From positions 2,003,501 through 2,067,500 of the forward strand of contig CALZFC010000032.1 of NCBI GenBank assembly GCA_945643635.1: a stretch of 64,000 bases of DNA, read 5' to 3'. Made by a program: the position numbers and the translations under genes. The first letter of the stretch is position 1. Every line of letters begins with the position of its first letter. Below the pieces are notes generated by a model. That model made no database searches. It was not told the origin of the DNA and worked only from the letters and a program-made list of their open reading frames with translations. The DNA is from Allodiplogaster sudhausi (taxonomy: Eukaryota > Nematoda > Chromadorea > Rhabditida > Diplogasteridae). Positions 33,115-45,600 of this stretch are shown piece by piece.

Positions 33115-33160
33115 TATATAAAGCGGACTCTGGTCGTTTCACTCACTTTGCTCCTTCCCT
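33115..33160 (+). promoter_or_regulatory. Isolated TATA-type promoter candidate
   Basis: TATATAAAG at 33115-33123 is followed about 25 bp later by an initiator-like tttcactcacttt and a (CT)n run at 33168-33202. No plus-strand coding exon could be linked to it, so it may drive a non-coding or unrecognised transcript. Confidence 0.25.
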
Positions 33161-33162
33161 CG

Positions 33163-33206
<44 letters not shown>

Positions 33207-33622
33207 CACAAACAGAATACTATTTCCACACTTTGAGATATATTTGTTAAAAGTGCTCGGCTATCATTTCTTTTGCCTTCCTGCCACTGGATTTTTTTCA
33301 TTCACATAAGATTTGTATTTTTTTTCTAGAAACAGAAGCATTCTTTGATTTTGACGTTACAACAAGTATCGTTTTCTTATATTATTGAACAGCTTCGAAA
33401 TCGCTAACATAGCTGCTATTCAGCCTCGTGGCTTTCGATATTCGTGCCTTCCCGTCTGTTCAGCTTCCAGAGAGAATGCAAAAAAAGAATTAATGCACTA
33501 GGATCGCATTTTTATCATTTATTTCTAACACTTGGGAAATATTTCGTTGACATCCACGCGCAGTGTTTTTACAAGAATGCATTTCGAACAATTTTATTCC
33601 GAACTGCATTCAGGATTCAAGT

Positions 33623-36600
33623 TCAGAAGAAATCAGCGGAAGTGTTGTTTTGGTAGAAAAGTACGAACTGGAAGAAGGTCTCGTTCGGTTTGCCACTCAT
33701 AGACAGTGTAAATATAGCAGGAGAGTTTTCGTTTGCACGCTTCAGAAAACTGTTGAGAATCTTTGCATTTGTGCAGCTTGTCAGACTGAAATATATGCAA
33801 GGTCAATAAATTAATTATGGGCATAGATGATGTAAAATATAAATAGTATGATCAACAACGGTCATAGTTTGATACACGCTGTTTATTTTCAATGAAGCGG
33901 CTTCTAACGCTAGCTTAGACGATCCAATTGTGACTTTGAGCTCTGCCCCGGGTTGCAGGATCACTTTTATTGCCGGGTTGGCTTCAACCTAAAGTCTTCC
34001 AAAAAATGTTAACCTTTATATAATATATGACGGTGCCAACTAAAAAATCCGCGTTTTTTGAGTTTTGACGTGTTTTGTGGGATTTTTGCAGTGTCTGCAA
34101 AAATATACATGTATTAAATTGCAGTTTTTTGATCAACTTTATACGCGTATAAAAGTATGCAGAAATTCTAGCGAAATATGAGCACAAAAGTACGTGTATA
34201 AAAGAGCTCAAAAACAGACCATAAAAGTAGGCAAAAATATACGCGTACAAAAATGTGCAGAAAATATGAGCACGAAAGTACATGTACAAAAGTGCTACAA
34301 GTTTTTGAGCAAAAAAGGACGCGTACAAAAGTGCTCAGTATTTTTGCACAAAAAATACGCGTATAAAAATGTGCAAACTTTTTGAGCAAAAAAATACGTG
34401 TATAAAAGTGCTCAGAATTTTTGCGCACAAAACCACGTGTTCAAAAGTGCTCAAAAATTTTTGCACAAAAAGTACGCGTATAAAACGACTAAAAAATTTT
34501 GCGCACAAAACCACGTGTACAAAATTTTAGCACAAAAATTTTTTAAAGCTGGAATCTAGGTGTACAATAATGCTCATTTTTAAGAAAAAATAAAAAAAAA
34601 CACAAAGAATTTACTGATAGGCTTACATCTCATCATCTCTTTCAGATACAGCACGTAGAGGTGCCATCTTTGCATAGGGGGCGCTGGCCTTGTATCCCAT
34701 GCTCTTTATAAAAGCATGAACATCGTCAGCATCTGGAGGAAGCGCATTGTGGTGATTCTGACAGCACTTCGATGAGACTTCTTCAAGGAGCTCTGACAGC
34801 GGCACTAAAATGAATTTACTTGCTGAAGTATATGTTCCCAAAATGGGAATCCCAATATGCCAATTCCCGCTGTTCAACAAAAGAAACAAACTTCGCGATA
34901 AAATTTAAGATAGTTTTGAAGGCTCCTTTCAAAATCAAGGTACCAAAATTGACCAAGCCGCGTGTTGCTAAGCTGAGTTGGAATCTGGGCGATCTCCCGA
35001 CGTTGTTCATCGTTGAGATACGAGCTGCAGACCTTCAGAAGCATCTCGGCTGCTGCTTCTGACTTGCCGACATCAGGGAACAGCTGAGGAGGGAGCAAGT
35101 CTCGCACTGCCTGCTCAGATCCAGACTAAAAATAGATTTAATTTAATTTAATCTGCTCACGATAGTATAAGCTGTTTGAAATAATCAAATCTAACCACCC
35201 ACCTTGAATAGTGGCAATGAAACACGCGCTTCAGCTTCCTCAGTCGGCATCATAAATTCAGCAGGTATCACCGAGTCAAAGGTGAATCGAATTTCTGCCA
35301 AGAAAATACATTCGTTACTGTCAATAAGGCATGCGATTTTCTTGCATCATTTTTGAAAATGATATTTGAAATTAATATGCCATTTAAGAATGACTACCTC
35401 CATCCTTCTTGAAGAACCTGAAGTAGCGTTGCTTGCTTCTGTTGCTATACTCTACAGTATCCTCAGCCAGGATCGAGAAGTCATACTAAGTAGGCATCGC
35501 GATCGCACGCGTGTTCCCTATACTTGTGATTACCGCCGCGAGCTCTATAAAAAAATTACATGAGGAAGATACATATGCCATAGAAATAAACTTGTGAACA
35601 ACTGCACATATTCAGTTGAAGACATTTAGAAAGTCTATAGCAGCAAATGAAACCGTGTGGAGTGAGGGCGTTTCGGCGCCGGAGACGTTTCACAATCGAG
35701 CCGAAAAACGCATCTACCTCACAATGCGTGTGGCCGACGGGCAGGTGAACTGCGGTGATCTGTGACTTATAATATCGTTCAACCGGAAATCAGAATACTA
35801 TATCTCGCTAAAGATTCATATCGTTAACCCGTGAGTCAAGGTTGTTAATAGCAGCAGAGCCATATATTTAAAATATAAGTTTCCATACTTTCTACTGTTA
35901 AACAAGTTGTAAACTCACCTCATCGATTGCCAATTGGAGAATGAGCCAGCCATAAAACGCGTGCATCACCTTCGACTTGATCATCGCTGCATTGTCAGCC
36001 AAGATATATATGCGGCGAGGAATCACTTCAACCTGAGCAAAATAAGATGTTAAATATTAAAAAAGAGTTCTATCCAACGTACTCTAAAAATATTTATGAA
36101 AAATAGATAACCGACTTCATTTAGGCAGTGCAGAATATAAGAACAGGCTTGCTGCGAGCCACCGTTGTAGGCCTCGAAAATATTCAGCATCGCAACATTG
36201 AAGAACTTATGTCCGTCTTAGCCTAAGACAACTTGATTGCTAATAGACAACTACCAGGAACATATGAATCTCACCAAGTCGGGACAACTGCACTCCATAA
36301 ACATCGACATTCTGCCTCGAAACATCTCCTATGCTTTTTGGTCGTTGGATCATTGCAGGCAACTGAAGCATTCTTACATAATAATTTTTCAGTATAATAT
36401 TTGCCAAACTTTGGTTGAGTGTTTTCCCATTCCGTCTATCCTCAGCACCAGTAATTCGGCTGGCACAGCACGAGAAAGTTGATCAGCTGTTTCCAGAGCA
36501 AGGCGCTCCTTCCTAATAAAAAACATTTAAGCGCCTTCGTAGCCTACAACTTCATTTCTAGATTCGCGGGGTCTGTTAAGTTCAAATAATGATCCTAGTA

Positions 36601-39600
36601 TGAAAAAGTTAATAAACAAGGAGAATTTGATACATGAGTATATAAAAACATACAATACTGATGCGAAGTGGCTCTTCCTCAGTTGCACTGCCTCTTCTCT
36701 CGTATTCCCCGTTTTTCGTCTAATAATATCGGCGAGCGACAAACACACTTGACATCTTAAGTGGTTGTCAGCCTGTAAAATCGCGTTTTATTTTACATTT
36801 CCCATTTCATTATTTTCTCAGCGAAACACCAGCTCATATAAAACAAGAAAGGTTGTACGTGAACCTTCCGGAAGCGCAGTTTCGAGCCAGTAAGTTTGAC
36901 AAAGTTGGAAAAGCGAAGCGTTACTAACGAAGATACAATTAAGGAACTAAAGTGTGAAGTCTGGTAAATGAAATCATCGAAATACACTTAAAATTTTAAA
37001 CAGTAAAATAATGCGCCACCTCTTCGTGACACCCGCAGGCAACATAGTTCCAGAGCATGGGTGCTGTTGACCATGCTCACGCACTGCATTCATAACATTA
37101 GCACAGGATTGAACAGTTGCAGAGCAAGGTCGTGCCGATCCATCTGCTACATGAATGCTACTTGAAAACGAATTCTTCAGTTCGTCAAGCCACTTCCCCA
37201 GCCTAGAGAAAATGCAGTCTTACTATTGGAGTCGTTAAGCTATACTATAATGAAACACGTGCCTAATTGCATTTAAATGAACACCATTTCTCATAGTGAA
37301 AAGCACTTGCAGGCTAAAGAATAAGAAGATATCTGTTTCACCTGATAAAAAATCCCCACCTTCCTAAAGTAATGTTGACAAGCTTGCAAAACAACATTTG
37401 GCACACGTCCTTGCCATTAACTTTGGCGCCGAATAGAACGTCGTCGCCGTCTCTAGCAGCAAAGCTCAATGTCTAAATAAAGCAAACCGCTTTAATTTCT
37501 CCAGAATTATCTCCAGCATTTATGTTTGACATCCGCTGCAGGAGTAGCCTTGGACACAATAATGATAAAAATGTTTTACCAAAAGCCTGATCGCATCAAT
37601 CTTCTGACGTCCTTTCTTCCCAAAGGTAGAATCATAAAGCAACGCCCTAGTTGAGTTGACGTCTAATCTAAAATAGCAAGCACGTGAAATTTCTTGTCAA
37701 ACAACTAGTATTATTTACGACGAACTGTATGACTAAAAATATAATTACATAACTTCAAATCTCCGTCCATCATCTCAAATTTCAACAAAGTCTGTTAGGC
37801 AGCGGTTGCATTGGATCATAACGACTGCCAACCTTGATAAATAAGCTGAGCAGTACTTGACGCAACAGCGGTCGTGTATCAGCGCGAGGTCTGAATCAGC
37901 AGGATCGTCGAAGCTTTCTTGGTACGCCTTGCCCTTCTCCAGTATTGTGCTCAGTGCGGATAGCTCCATTTAACGAGCTATCGGCTAGAAAAGGAATATT
38001 TAACAATATTGCATCTAACAACGAACAACAAACTATAAAAAATACAAGCAGGATGAAAACTTCTGGCGCAGGTTTAATTTAAGATTTGCAGTACAGTTTG
38101 TAACAGAGTTCACTTCAATTCAGAGTACGTTCTATTCACGAAGGACAGTAGACATTTGAGTACACTATAAATTCATTTTTAATGATTATTCTTCTTTTTA
38201 CTTGGTTCACATTCATTTCGTTTTCTTTTGACTGTGATTTGTATTCTTTCAGAGATGAGTTTAGTCGAGATCGTACCGGACTCTCAGAGCTCGAGATCTC
38301 CCGAACAGAGAGGTCATAAGAGAAGGCGTCGCAGCGAGCTTTCGGATGTGTGTGTTTTTTTTCTCTGAATTTTACCTTAACAACTTCTTGAGAGAATATT
38401 CCTACAGATGTTTAAGCACTTTGAGTTTAGTTGGAATAGGTCATACCATAAAAATTCTATTGCAATTGGTTGATGCTTAGATCGAATCAGAGTCGCAGGG
38501 CAGCAACGAAGATGCACGACCTGCTGTTGTACGTCAGGCGACCTCTGTTCTTACGAACCCGAACTCTGGCAAAGCTGCAAAGGTTTTCTTTTCATTTTGA
38601 ATTTGAATTTTTACTGTTTTTGCCTTGTTAGTGCAACGAAAAAGCTCCTACCAAATTGTGTGCAAGTGGTTTTTATTTGATATATCATGCAGAAGTTTAT
38701 TATGTCTAAGATTAATGCACTATTACCTTTGCCCTTTGCTTAAAGTCGTTCAATTTTCAGGATATACAAATTCACCGTCGGAAGAGGCCATTAGCAGAAA
38801 AGGTGGCGAATGCTGCTATCCGTAGTGAAGATGCTGCTGCCAAAATCGAAGAATGGAGACGAGCCGGCAGAGAATTTGTTGAAGTTTGAAATTTGCAATC
38901 AAATCAAGTGACAATGACATGAAGTTGAACATTGTTTTGAAATCGAATCAAAGTACTTATACTGATGTAGCCGCTCTTCAATACGTTTGTTATAAATCTG
39001 CGATGATCACGAATAGCTCTTCAAATCTTTTTATTTTTATGAAAGCTATCTCTTTTACTAAGAGAAGGTTTATAACCTTCTTGCTCAGTTGTCCCTCGAT
39101 GAACTCAACATCATCGGTGTCCTTCGAAGTGTTAAGCAGACGCATGTCAACATGATGAAGGAGTTGTTCACCTCAGGCTGCATGCTTATCTGCTCTTGCA
39201 GACCAACAGTAACTCTTGAGAATGGAAGGTATGTTTTGTTGATATAATTTTCCGGAACGCATTGACTATGCTACTAATATGTTCATTCCTTTTTTCTTTA
39301 TTTAATTCTTTGTTATTGCGATTTGATACGCGGACTTAAAACAACTTTTAGGTACGTTGTATTGAACGGTCAGCACAGAATACGTGCGCTTGTGCAGCTG
39401 AATGAGGAGTGCCAGCAGCTGAACAAGCCACCTTTCTTTTCTGGCAAAGTCAGCAACTTTTTACATTCCTTTCCAAATTGCTGAATTAATTGCATGTTTT
39501 ACCTTACACCTTGTAGATACCATAATTCTGTTAACATCTTCTTAACTTTTAGCTCAAGTGCCAGAACGAGCAACTTTCTCGACAAGCGGCCGCTCTGATG

Positions 39601-42600
39601 ACTGTTTCTTCAGAAGATACAAGACTGCCTTATACCGTAATTGAAAAGGTTCGTGTGCTTAGACACCATAAGCATTGTTTGGCATATATGATTAAGCAAT
39701 TGTTTCGTATATTTCGAACAAAGAAAAAGTATTATGAATACCGCATTGCTCAACTAAAGCTTAGTGGTAATGTTTGGATATCATAATAATAGACTAAAAA
39801 ATCACTTTGATCAGGCAACTCATGCCCGTAAGTTGATATCGATGCTCGGCTTGGACGATTCTAGCGGAGTTGCCATTTCAAAGAACCGACTGGGAGACAT
39901 GGTGCTTTTTATTTCTCATATTTTTTGGTTCTATATATATATAAAATTATTTGTTTGATTTCAAGAACTGGCGTAACTTTTAGGTTCATCTCCTTCTGAA
40001 CGAGGAAACATACCCCACATCACCGATAGTCTGTCTAGCTGCTCTGGACCACGATGCATGGACGATTGTGCAAGATGTCTCGGTGAGTAATTCTAGTTTT
40101 TCGTCTCTTGGAAATGAATAGTGGAAACAGTGGTGATGGGCATAACTTACAATTAGCAAAAACCTCACAATGAGTTTATTCGTTAAAAGAATAGTAAAAT
40201 ATGGATACTGTAGGAATAAGAATCTGTTTATGTTTTTTTTATACTATATTCGTGCGCCAATTCTATTGCATGTGAAAGTGCTTTTGTTAAATGTACATGC
40301 TTATGAAAACAATTAAATTTAGGCGAGGTGGTTGGATCAAGTGAACACTGTCCGCCTATGGAAGCTAGTGATCGACAAATATTCGAAGAATAGAGAGCGC
40401 GTCAAAGGACTTCTCTCTTCCCTCGCGGCCGGCAAGCTCACTCCGATGCAGTTTCATAGGGTATGCAGTTCTGCTTCCAATTGAATCTTATCAAGATTAT
40501 CAATTGTTGAGTTGTTGTTACCAACTTTCAGGATTTAATTCGTGTTGTTCCGTCCGCCTTGCAAGTGCTCTTAGAGCGCGATGTTGAACGTGTGACTGCG
40601 GTTCGAATTTTGCACGGTCTGCAGGCAAATGTCGCTTTATATCAAGCGCTACAGTAAGAATTGCATGATTATTTTTTTTTACATCTAATTCGATCAACTA
40701 ATTTAACTGGTATTTAAGCAACTCTCAACAGGTATTTCAGTTCGGCCACACCAGATATTTACAATTTAGGAAAATTCTCCGTGTTCCAAGGCGACAACCA
40801 CTGAAGCCTGATGAGATTCGGCAGCGCCTTCTGAAGAGGATTACTCACAAGAGAGCGAAATTCATCACGATAAGCAACTCCGATGAAGCACCTCACTTTC
40901 TAATGATCTCAGATTCGGTACATATTTTTTTGTTAAATAGTAAATTATGACAAAACTTGGTTGGAAAAAGTTTGTCCAAATCTTATTACATCTTTTTGTT
41001 GTGTTTTGTTAAAAGACGAAAACTTGTAGCACACGTGCCCTTCCTTTTTCAGGGTGACAGTTCATTCCTCGAGAAAACTCTGAAGCGGCGAGCGTGTGTC
41101 ATTATATTTGTGGGGCAACCAGAGAGAAGCTTCAAGAGATTGCTCGAGACGAAGCTTCGGCTCGCTCTTCCCCATCGCTTCGTGATCAAATTGCCTCGCA
41201 GATCAAAAGGTGTTATTTTTTGTTCATAGTTCACCGTTATTGCGATGAAATTACTCTAATTAAAGTTGTCGTCGCATTCGAATTTAAAATAGTTGTCTGT
41301 AGATTCAATCTTCGAGACGCTGGCAGTCGATGTTCATCTACTTGTGAAGGTAGGCGGAAGTCCACTGAGCTTGAGTGACATAGCTCGCGTTGCTGATATT
41401 CGAGAAGACATCTTAAGCGCTGTGAGTTGCATAATTTATTCCATATTTTGCTTTTACTTTTTTTAATTCGTTTATATCAGTATCATTTGAAATGTTTAGG
41501 AAGAAATGTCGCATGCGCTGAGGTTGCTGCGAGAGAGCAATGGAGAAGCTGAGAACTCTGAAAATCGAAGTCCTGAGGTGGCATACTCAGGCTCGGTCGA
41601 CGTCTTCAAGAGTATGTTCTATAACTTAGGTTCAGATCCCATAAGGAATTTGCCGTTCACTTGCAAAGATAACAATTTTAAAATAAAATTTTAGAATGTC
41701 TTCCGCTCATTCCTGCTTCTGAGACGATCGCAATTGTTGCAAAGGAAGTTCCGCCATTTGAGGAGGCATATCTCAACCATCTTGAAGACACGCGGAATGA
41801 AGAAGAAGACGAGTTCGATATGGACATGGACTCAGAAAGTGGATCAGGAGACAAAGAAAACGCGTCGGCATCTGTCATGATCAATGCAAAGTAATGGTTT
41901 AATTGACTTGGTGTCCTGTACTAGTTTTGGCCTTTTTTGATAATTTCCTACGTATTTAAAGCATTGTCAGGTGCTTCTGTTCCTATTCTTGTGAATTTAA
42001 ATCATTTTCAATTGTTTTTGTTTTCACTCCTGTGAATTTTATTTCATTTTCGAAGTATTCTTTTTGACGGCATTATTCATTCCAGCTCATTGAATCTCAT
42101 CTGGGTTTTTTTGCCAAAAAAATTTGAGCAATTTTATACGCGTCCTTTTTTGCAAAGAAATTTTGAGCACTTTTGTACGCGTACTTTTTTGTGCAAAAAT
42201 ACTGAGCACTTTTGTACGCGTCCTTTTTTGCTCAAAACTTCTGAGCACTTTTCTACGTGTACTTTTTTGCTCAAAAATACTGAGCACTTTTCTACGCGTA
42301 CTTTCCTGTCCAAAATTCTTGAGCATTTATGTACACGTATTTTCCTGCTCAATTTTTTTGCACACTATTGTACGCGTATATTCGTGCTCATATTTCAGAA
42401 TATTTTCTGTGAACGTTTGTGCGCGTATATTTATGCGCATTTTTATTTGCTCACGTTTGTACGCGAATAAAGTTGAACAAAAAAATATTCAGTTTAGTAC
42501 ATGTATATTTTTGCAGACGCTGCAAAAATCTAAACAAAACACGTCAAAACTCAAAAAACGCGGATTTTTTAGTTGGCAGCGTCATATATGATCAAAAATA

Positions 42601-45600
42601 ATACTTTCCTCGCCGAATTTAGTAATATAGCTTTTGAATTCATCTATGTAATAATAAGGAGAGTAAACCTGAAGTGTGTGGTTTTTAAAGTCCACCGGAA
42701 TGGTCCACTTGCACTGCGGGTCTTGCTCGTCGGAGGAACTATCGTTGAAAGAAAGCGGTGATTCGAATACTCCTGTTGAATACTTCTGATTCGTCCATTG
42801 GCAGATACCTGAACGTGTAAATGATGCGAAAGTCTCTGAGCAACCCCTAAAGGATACAATTCGAAGATTCTCTCTTGTTTTTCTTCTTCTTCTATTGACT
42901 TCCGCCGAGGTTATCAAATGTGCTAAGTACCGTTCGAATGGTCTCGGTGAGTAGAAATCATTGTGAGAACTAACTGCTCGCGCAGTTCATTACAGTTCCG
43001 TCAGGGTTGCCAGGGCAGTCGCAAAGCGGATAAAGCTTTTTGGAGCACGTTCCTCCTCTTTGGCAAGTACCATTGGTACCGTCGTGACACGGAAAAGTGG
43101 TGGTTACTGTTGTCGTCGGTGTTGTAGTTGCTGAAGCAACAAACATTGCCATATCTTCTCATCATCAATGGATCATCGTTCAAGTTGCAACACCTCACTC
43201 TCACGTTCTGTGGGCTGCTTCAACTTGTTCGAAAGGTTGCACTTTGTAAGACATGTACTAAGGACAGTGTCGTGTTCGTTGAAACTGCTCTCTTACTTTA
43301 AATTTTTTCATCAATAGCCTTCTACCATTTCATTTATCTATTTTTAATATTTACCTTTCATATTATCCTATTTTAAAGCTGCCACATTGAAATACCTTCT
43401 TATTTCATGAACGATGAATAAATAAATTAATTAATTCTTTTCAGATGTCATCATCTTTTATTTAAATTAATTTTATAATAAAATATATAGAGATTAATAC
43501 TGACTCGGCGCTGGCGTCGTCACTTCTGAAAAAAAACATAATTTTATTTTGTTTTTCTCAAAGCCAAATACATATATGCACTATCAGACTCATTGGAAAC
43601 AAAAAGGTGACGAATTTGTCAGAAAACGGTCATAATGAGCCAGAAAGTGCCAGAAAGAGCCAGCCAGAGCCGCACTCACTTGCTGAGCATTGCTTGTAGT
43701 AGCACGTGTTGCGCATCGTCTCATTCAGCTTCTGCCAAGACACCGTCGCGAGGTAGACATTGTTGTCGATGGTTTGGAAGTTCAATTTAATATTCATGAT
43801 GCTGTTGTCGATGTCGTTTACAAGGCTAAAATAGTCTTCATTCTCTCCTTCGCCTGTCAGGGGATACTACCGTATCCTCATTATCCGTTCAGGACCCAAC
43901 CTAACAATAAGCTTCCTTCTATCTATCGCCTTTCATCCAATCGAGCAATTATCGAAACTACTACCTTGATATGTTGGCGACGGTCTCATTGAGAAAGTCA
44001 ATTTCGCCATCGAGATACGTGAGTTCCTTCTCCACCTGGGAGTCGAGGGTCGGAATGATGGTCGAGGCAAACATCTCTGCTTCGGCCTGAGTATCACGCA
44101 TTTGATCACTGCTGGATTCGAACTATGGCACTCTGCCTCCAACTCTTGGCACACTACCAATCAGCCATCAACAATTAATTACAATAACATGTTATTACAA
44201 TAGTGGCCGGAGCCCTTCAGAGGCACTCGATGTGGGCCACCTGGGTCGTAGGGCAGTGCTGTATAAGCAGGCCCCCATAAAGCAGAATGTAAGAATTGAA
44301 AGCCTTACGAGGTCTTTGTCGAGAGCGTCTTTGTATTCCGTATACTTCTCCATGTCCAGACCGGGCAGCGACATCTCATAAGTGCAGATCTCGCCATGAC
44401 AGCTGAGGTCAAATCCTGTAAGAAACAAATGTGTTCTTCCGAGAGAGAACACGAGATATGTTATGAGATAACGTAAGGGAAGTAATAGATAGAACTAGGC
44501 AAAGCGAGAGAGAGGAGAGAGAAAGAAGAGAGAAAGAGAGAGAGAGGGAGAAAGAGAGAGATAGAGAGAGAAAGCGAGAGGGGGAGAAAGAGAACGCAGA
44601 TGGAGAGAGTTGGAGATAAAAGTCGAGTTACATAGCCGTGCTCAAGAACATACATATTCATGTTCTGGAAAAATAATGTTGACATGTATATTGAACCAGC
44701 ATGCGCTGCCGGTTCGCCAGTTGTTGGTTCGGCTGGCGCGGAAGAAGGCTCCTCAGTCGGCGAGCCTGTTCCACCTAACATACATATGTACATATGTATG
44801 TATACATATTCAATCTTTAGTCTTCCAATTAATCTGTTGCTTTCCAGGAAGCACATTCATAAAATTCTTTTAAATTGAATAAAAAAAACTAAAATAAGAA
44901 ATAAGACTTGTTCCAGTCGACATTGTGCCACTCGATTGTCCGCCTGCAGTGGTAGCAGCAGTTGTGCCTGACGGCTCTAAGAATAAGAATGAGGAGTGTC
45001 TATCTTAAAAGAACATTTTACTAGACACATTTCAGTCATCCTTCCTGATTAAAACAAAAAAAAGAAGAAGAACGGTAGCTGGAGCGTTCGCCACATGAAA
45101 TCGGACACCTTATTGTCAGCAATATACATATAACATTAATTTACAATGTCCGCAGTCCCCTCTCTCAACCTGCCTCTGGATGAGTGAGGGGACTGAAAAC
45201 ACACCATTTTAAGCTATGCTTGAAGGAGGATAGCACTTGTGATTACAACGTTGTTTTTTGAGTGAAAAGAATACACTAGTATTTTATCTTTTAGGAGCTC
45301 TCAATGTATTGTTGCTATTTTGCTCGTGGCTCTAACAATAAGCTAAGCTTATGGTTAAGCAAAAAAAGAAAATGACTAAATGATACGATTAAGGGAGTTC
45401 TGGGACCTGCGGTCGTAGTTCCCTCACACGGTTCCCTTTGTAGACGTTGCAGCAGCAGGTGGTGATGTTGTTGGGCTGCTCTCGCTACCGGCGACCAGTT
45501 TCCACTGCAACGTTTAGAATGATATTGATGCTCTTATCACCATCACTCTCTTTCATCACCACTTCTTCAACGTGATGCACACCTGATTGGGCGGCTTCCG

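Larger units (their letters stand above)
34028..42584. mobile_element. 8.56 kb TIR transposon with transposase-like and ParB-like genes
   Basis: The outer ends are inverted copies: TGACGGTGCCAACTAAAAAA at 34028 and its near-perfect complement ending at 42584. Both are flanked by TATA (34024-34027 and 42585-42588), a likely target duplication; the AT palindrome leaves one or two bases of uncertainty. Each end has about 0.5 kb of iterated ACGCGTA/ACGTGTA repeats. Two genes are divergently transcribed from a central 285 bp gap. The left, minus-strand gene is transposase-like; the right, plus-strand gene is ParB-like. The element is inserted 84 bp into an intron of the secreted-protein gene. Removing it would leave a 123 bp intron, a normal size here. 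Confidence 0.9.

Noticed and set aside
34168..34428. Phe/Cys/Arg-rich frames in the transposon ends (also 42090-42591)
   Set aside because: They are translations of the 35-40 bp iterons and change frame with spacing.
35366..35563. Plus-strand frame overlapping the in-frame stop region of the transposase
   Set aside because: The minus-strand exon here keeps phase with 13 others and carries family motifs on both sides; the plus frame is a shadow.
36793..36987. Extra transposase exon in the 36756-37019 intron
   Set aside because: An open frame exists, but the neighbouring exons already join in phase without it and its sequence is not family-like.
38255..41894. ParB-like gene as bacterial contamination or recent bacterial transfer
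   Set aside because: It has fifteen exons with eukaryotic splice sites and lies inside eukaryotic TIRs, so it is not contaminating bacterial DNA.
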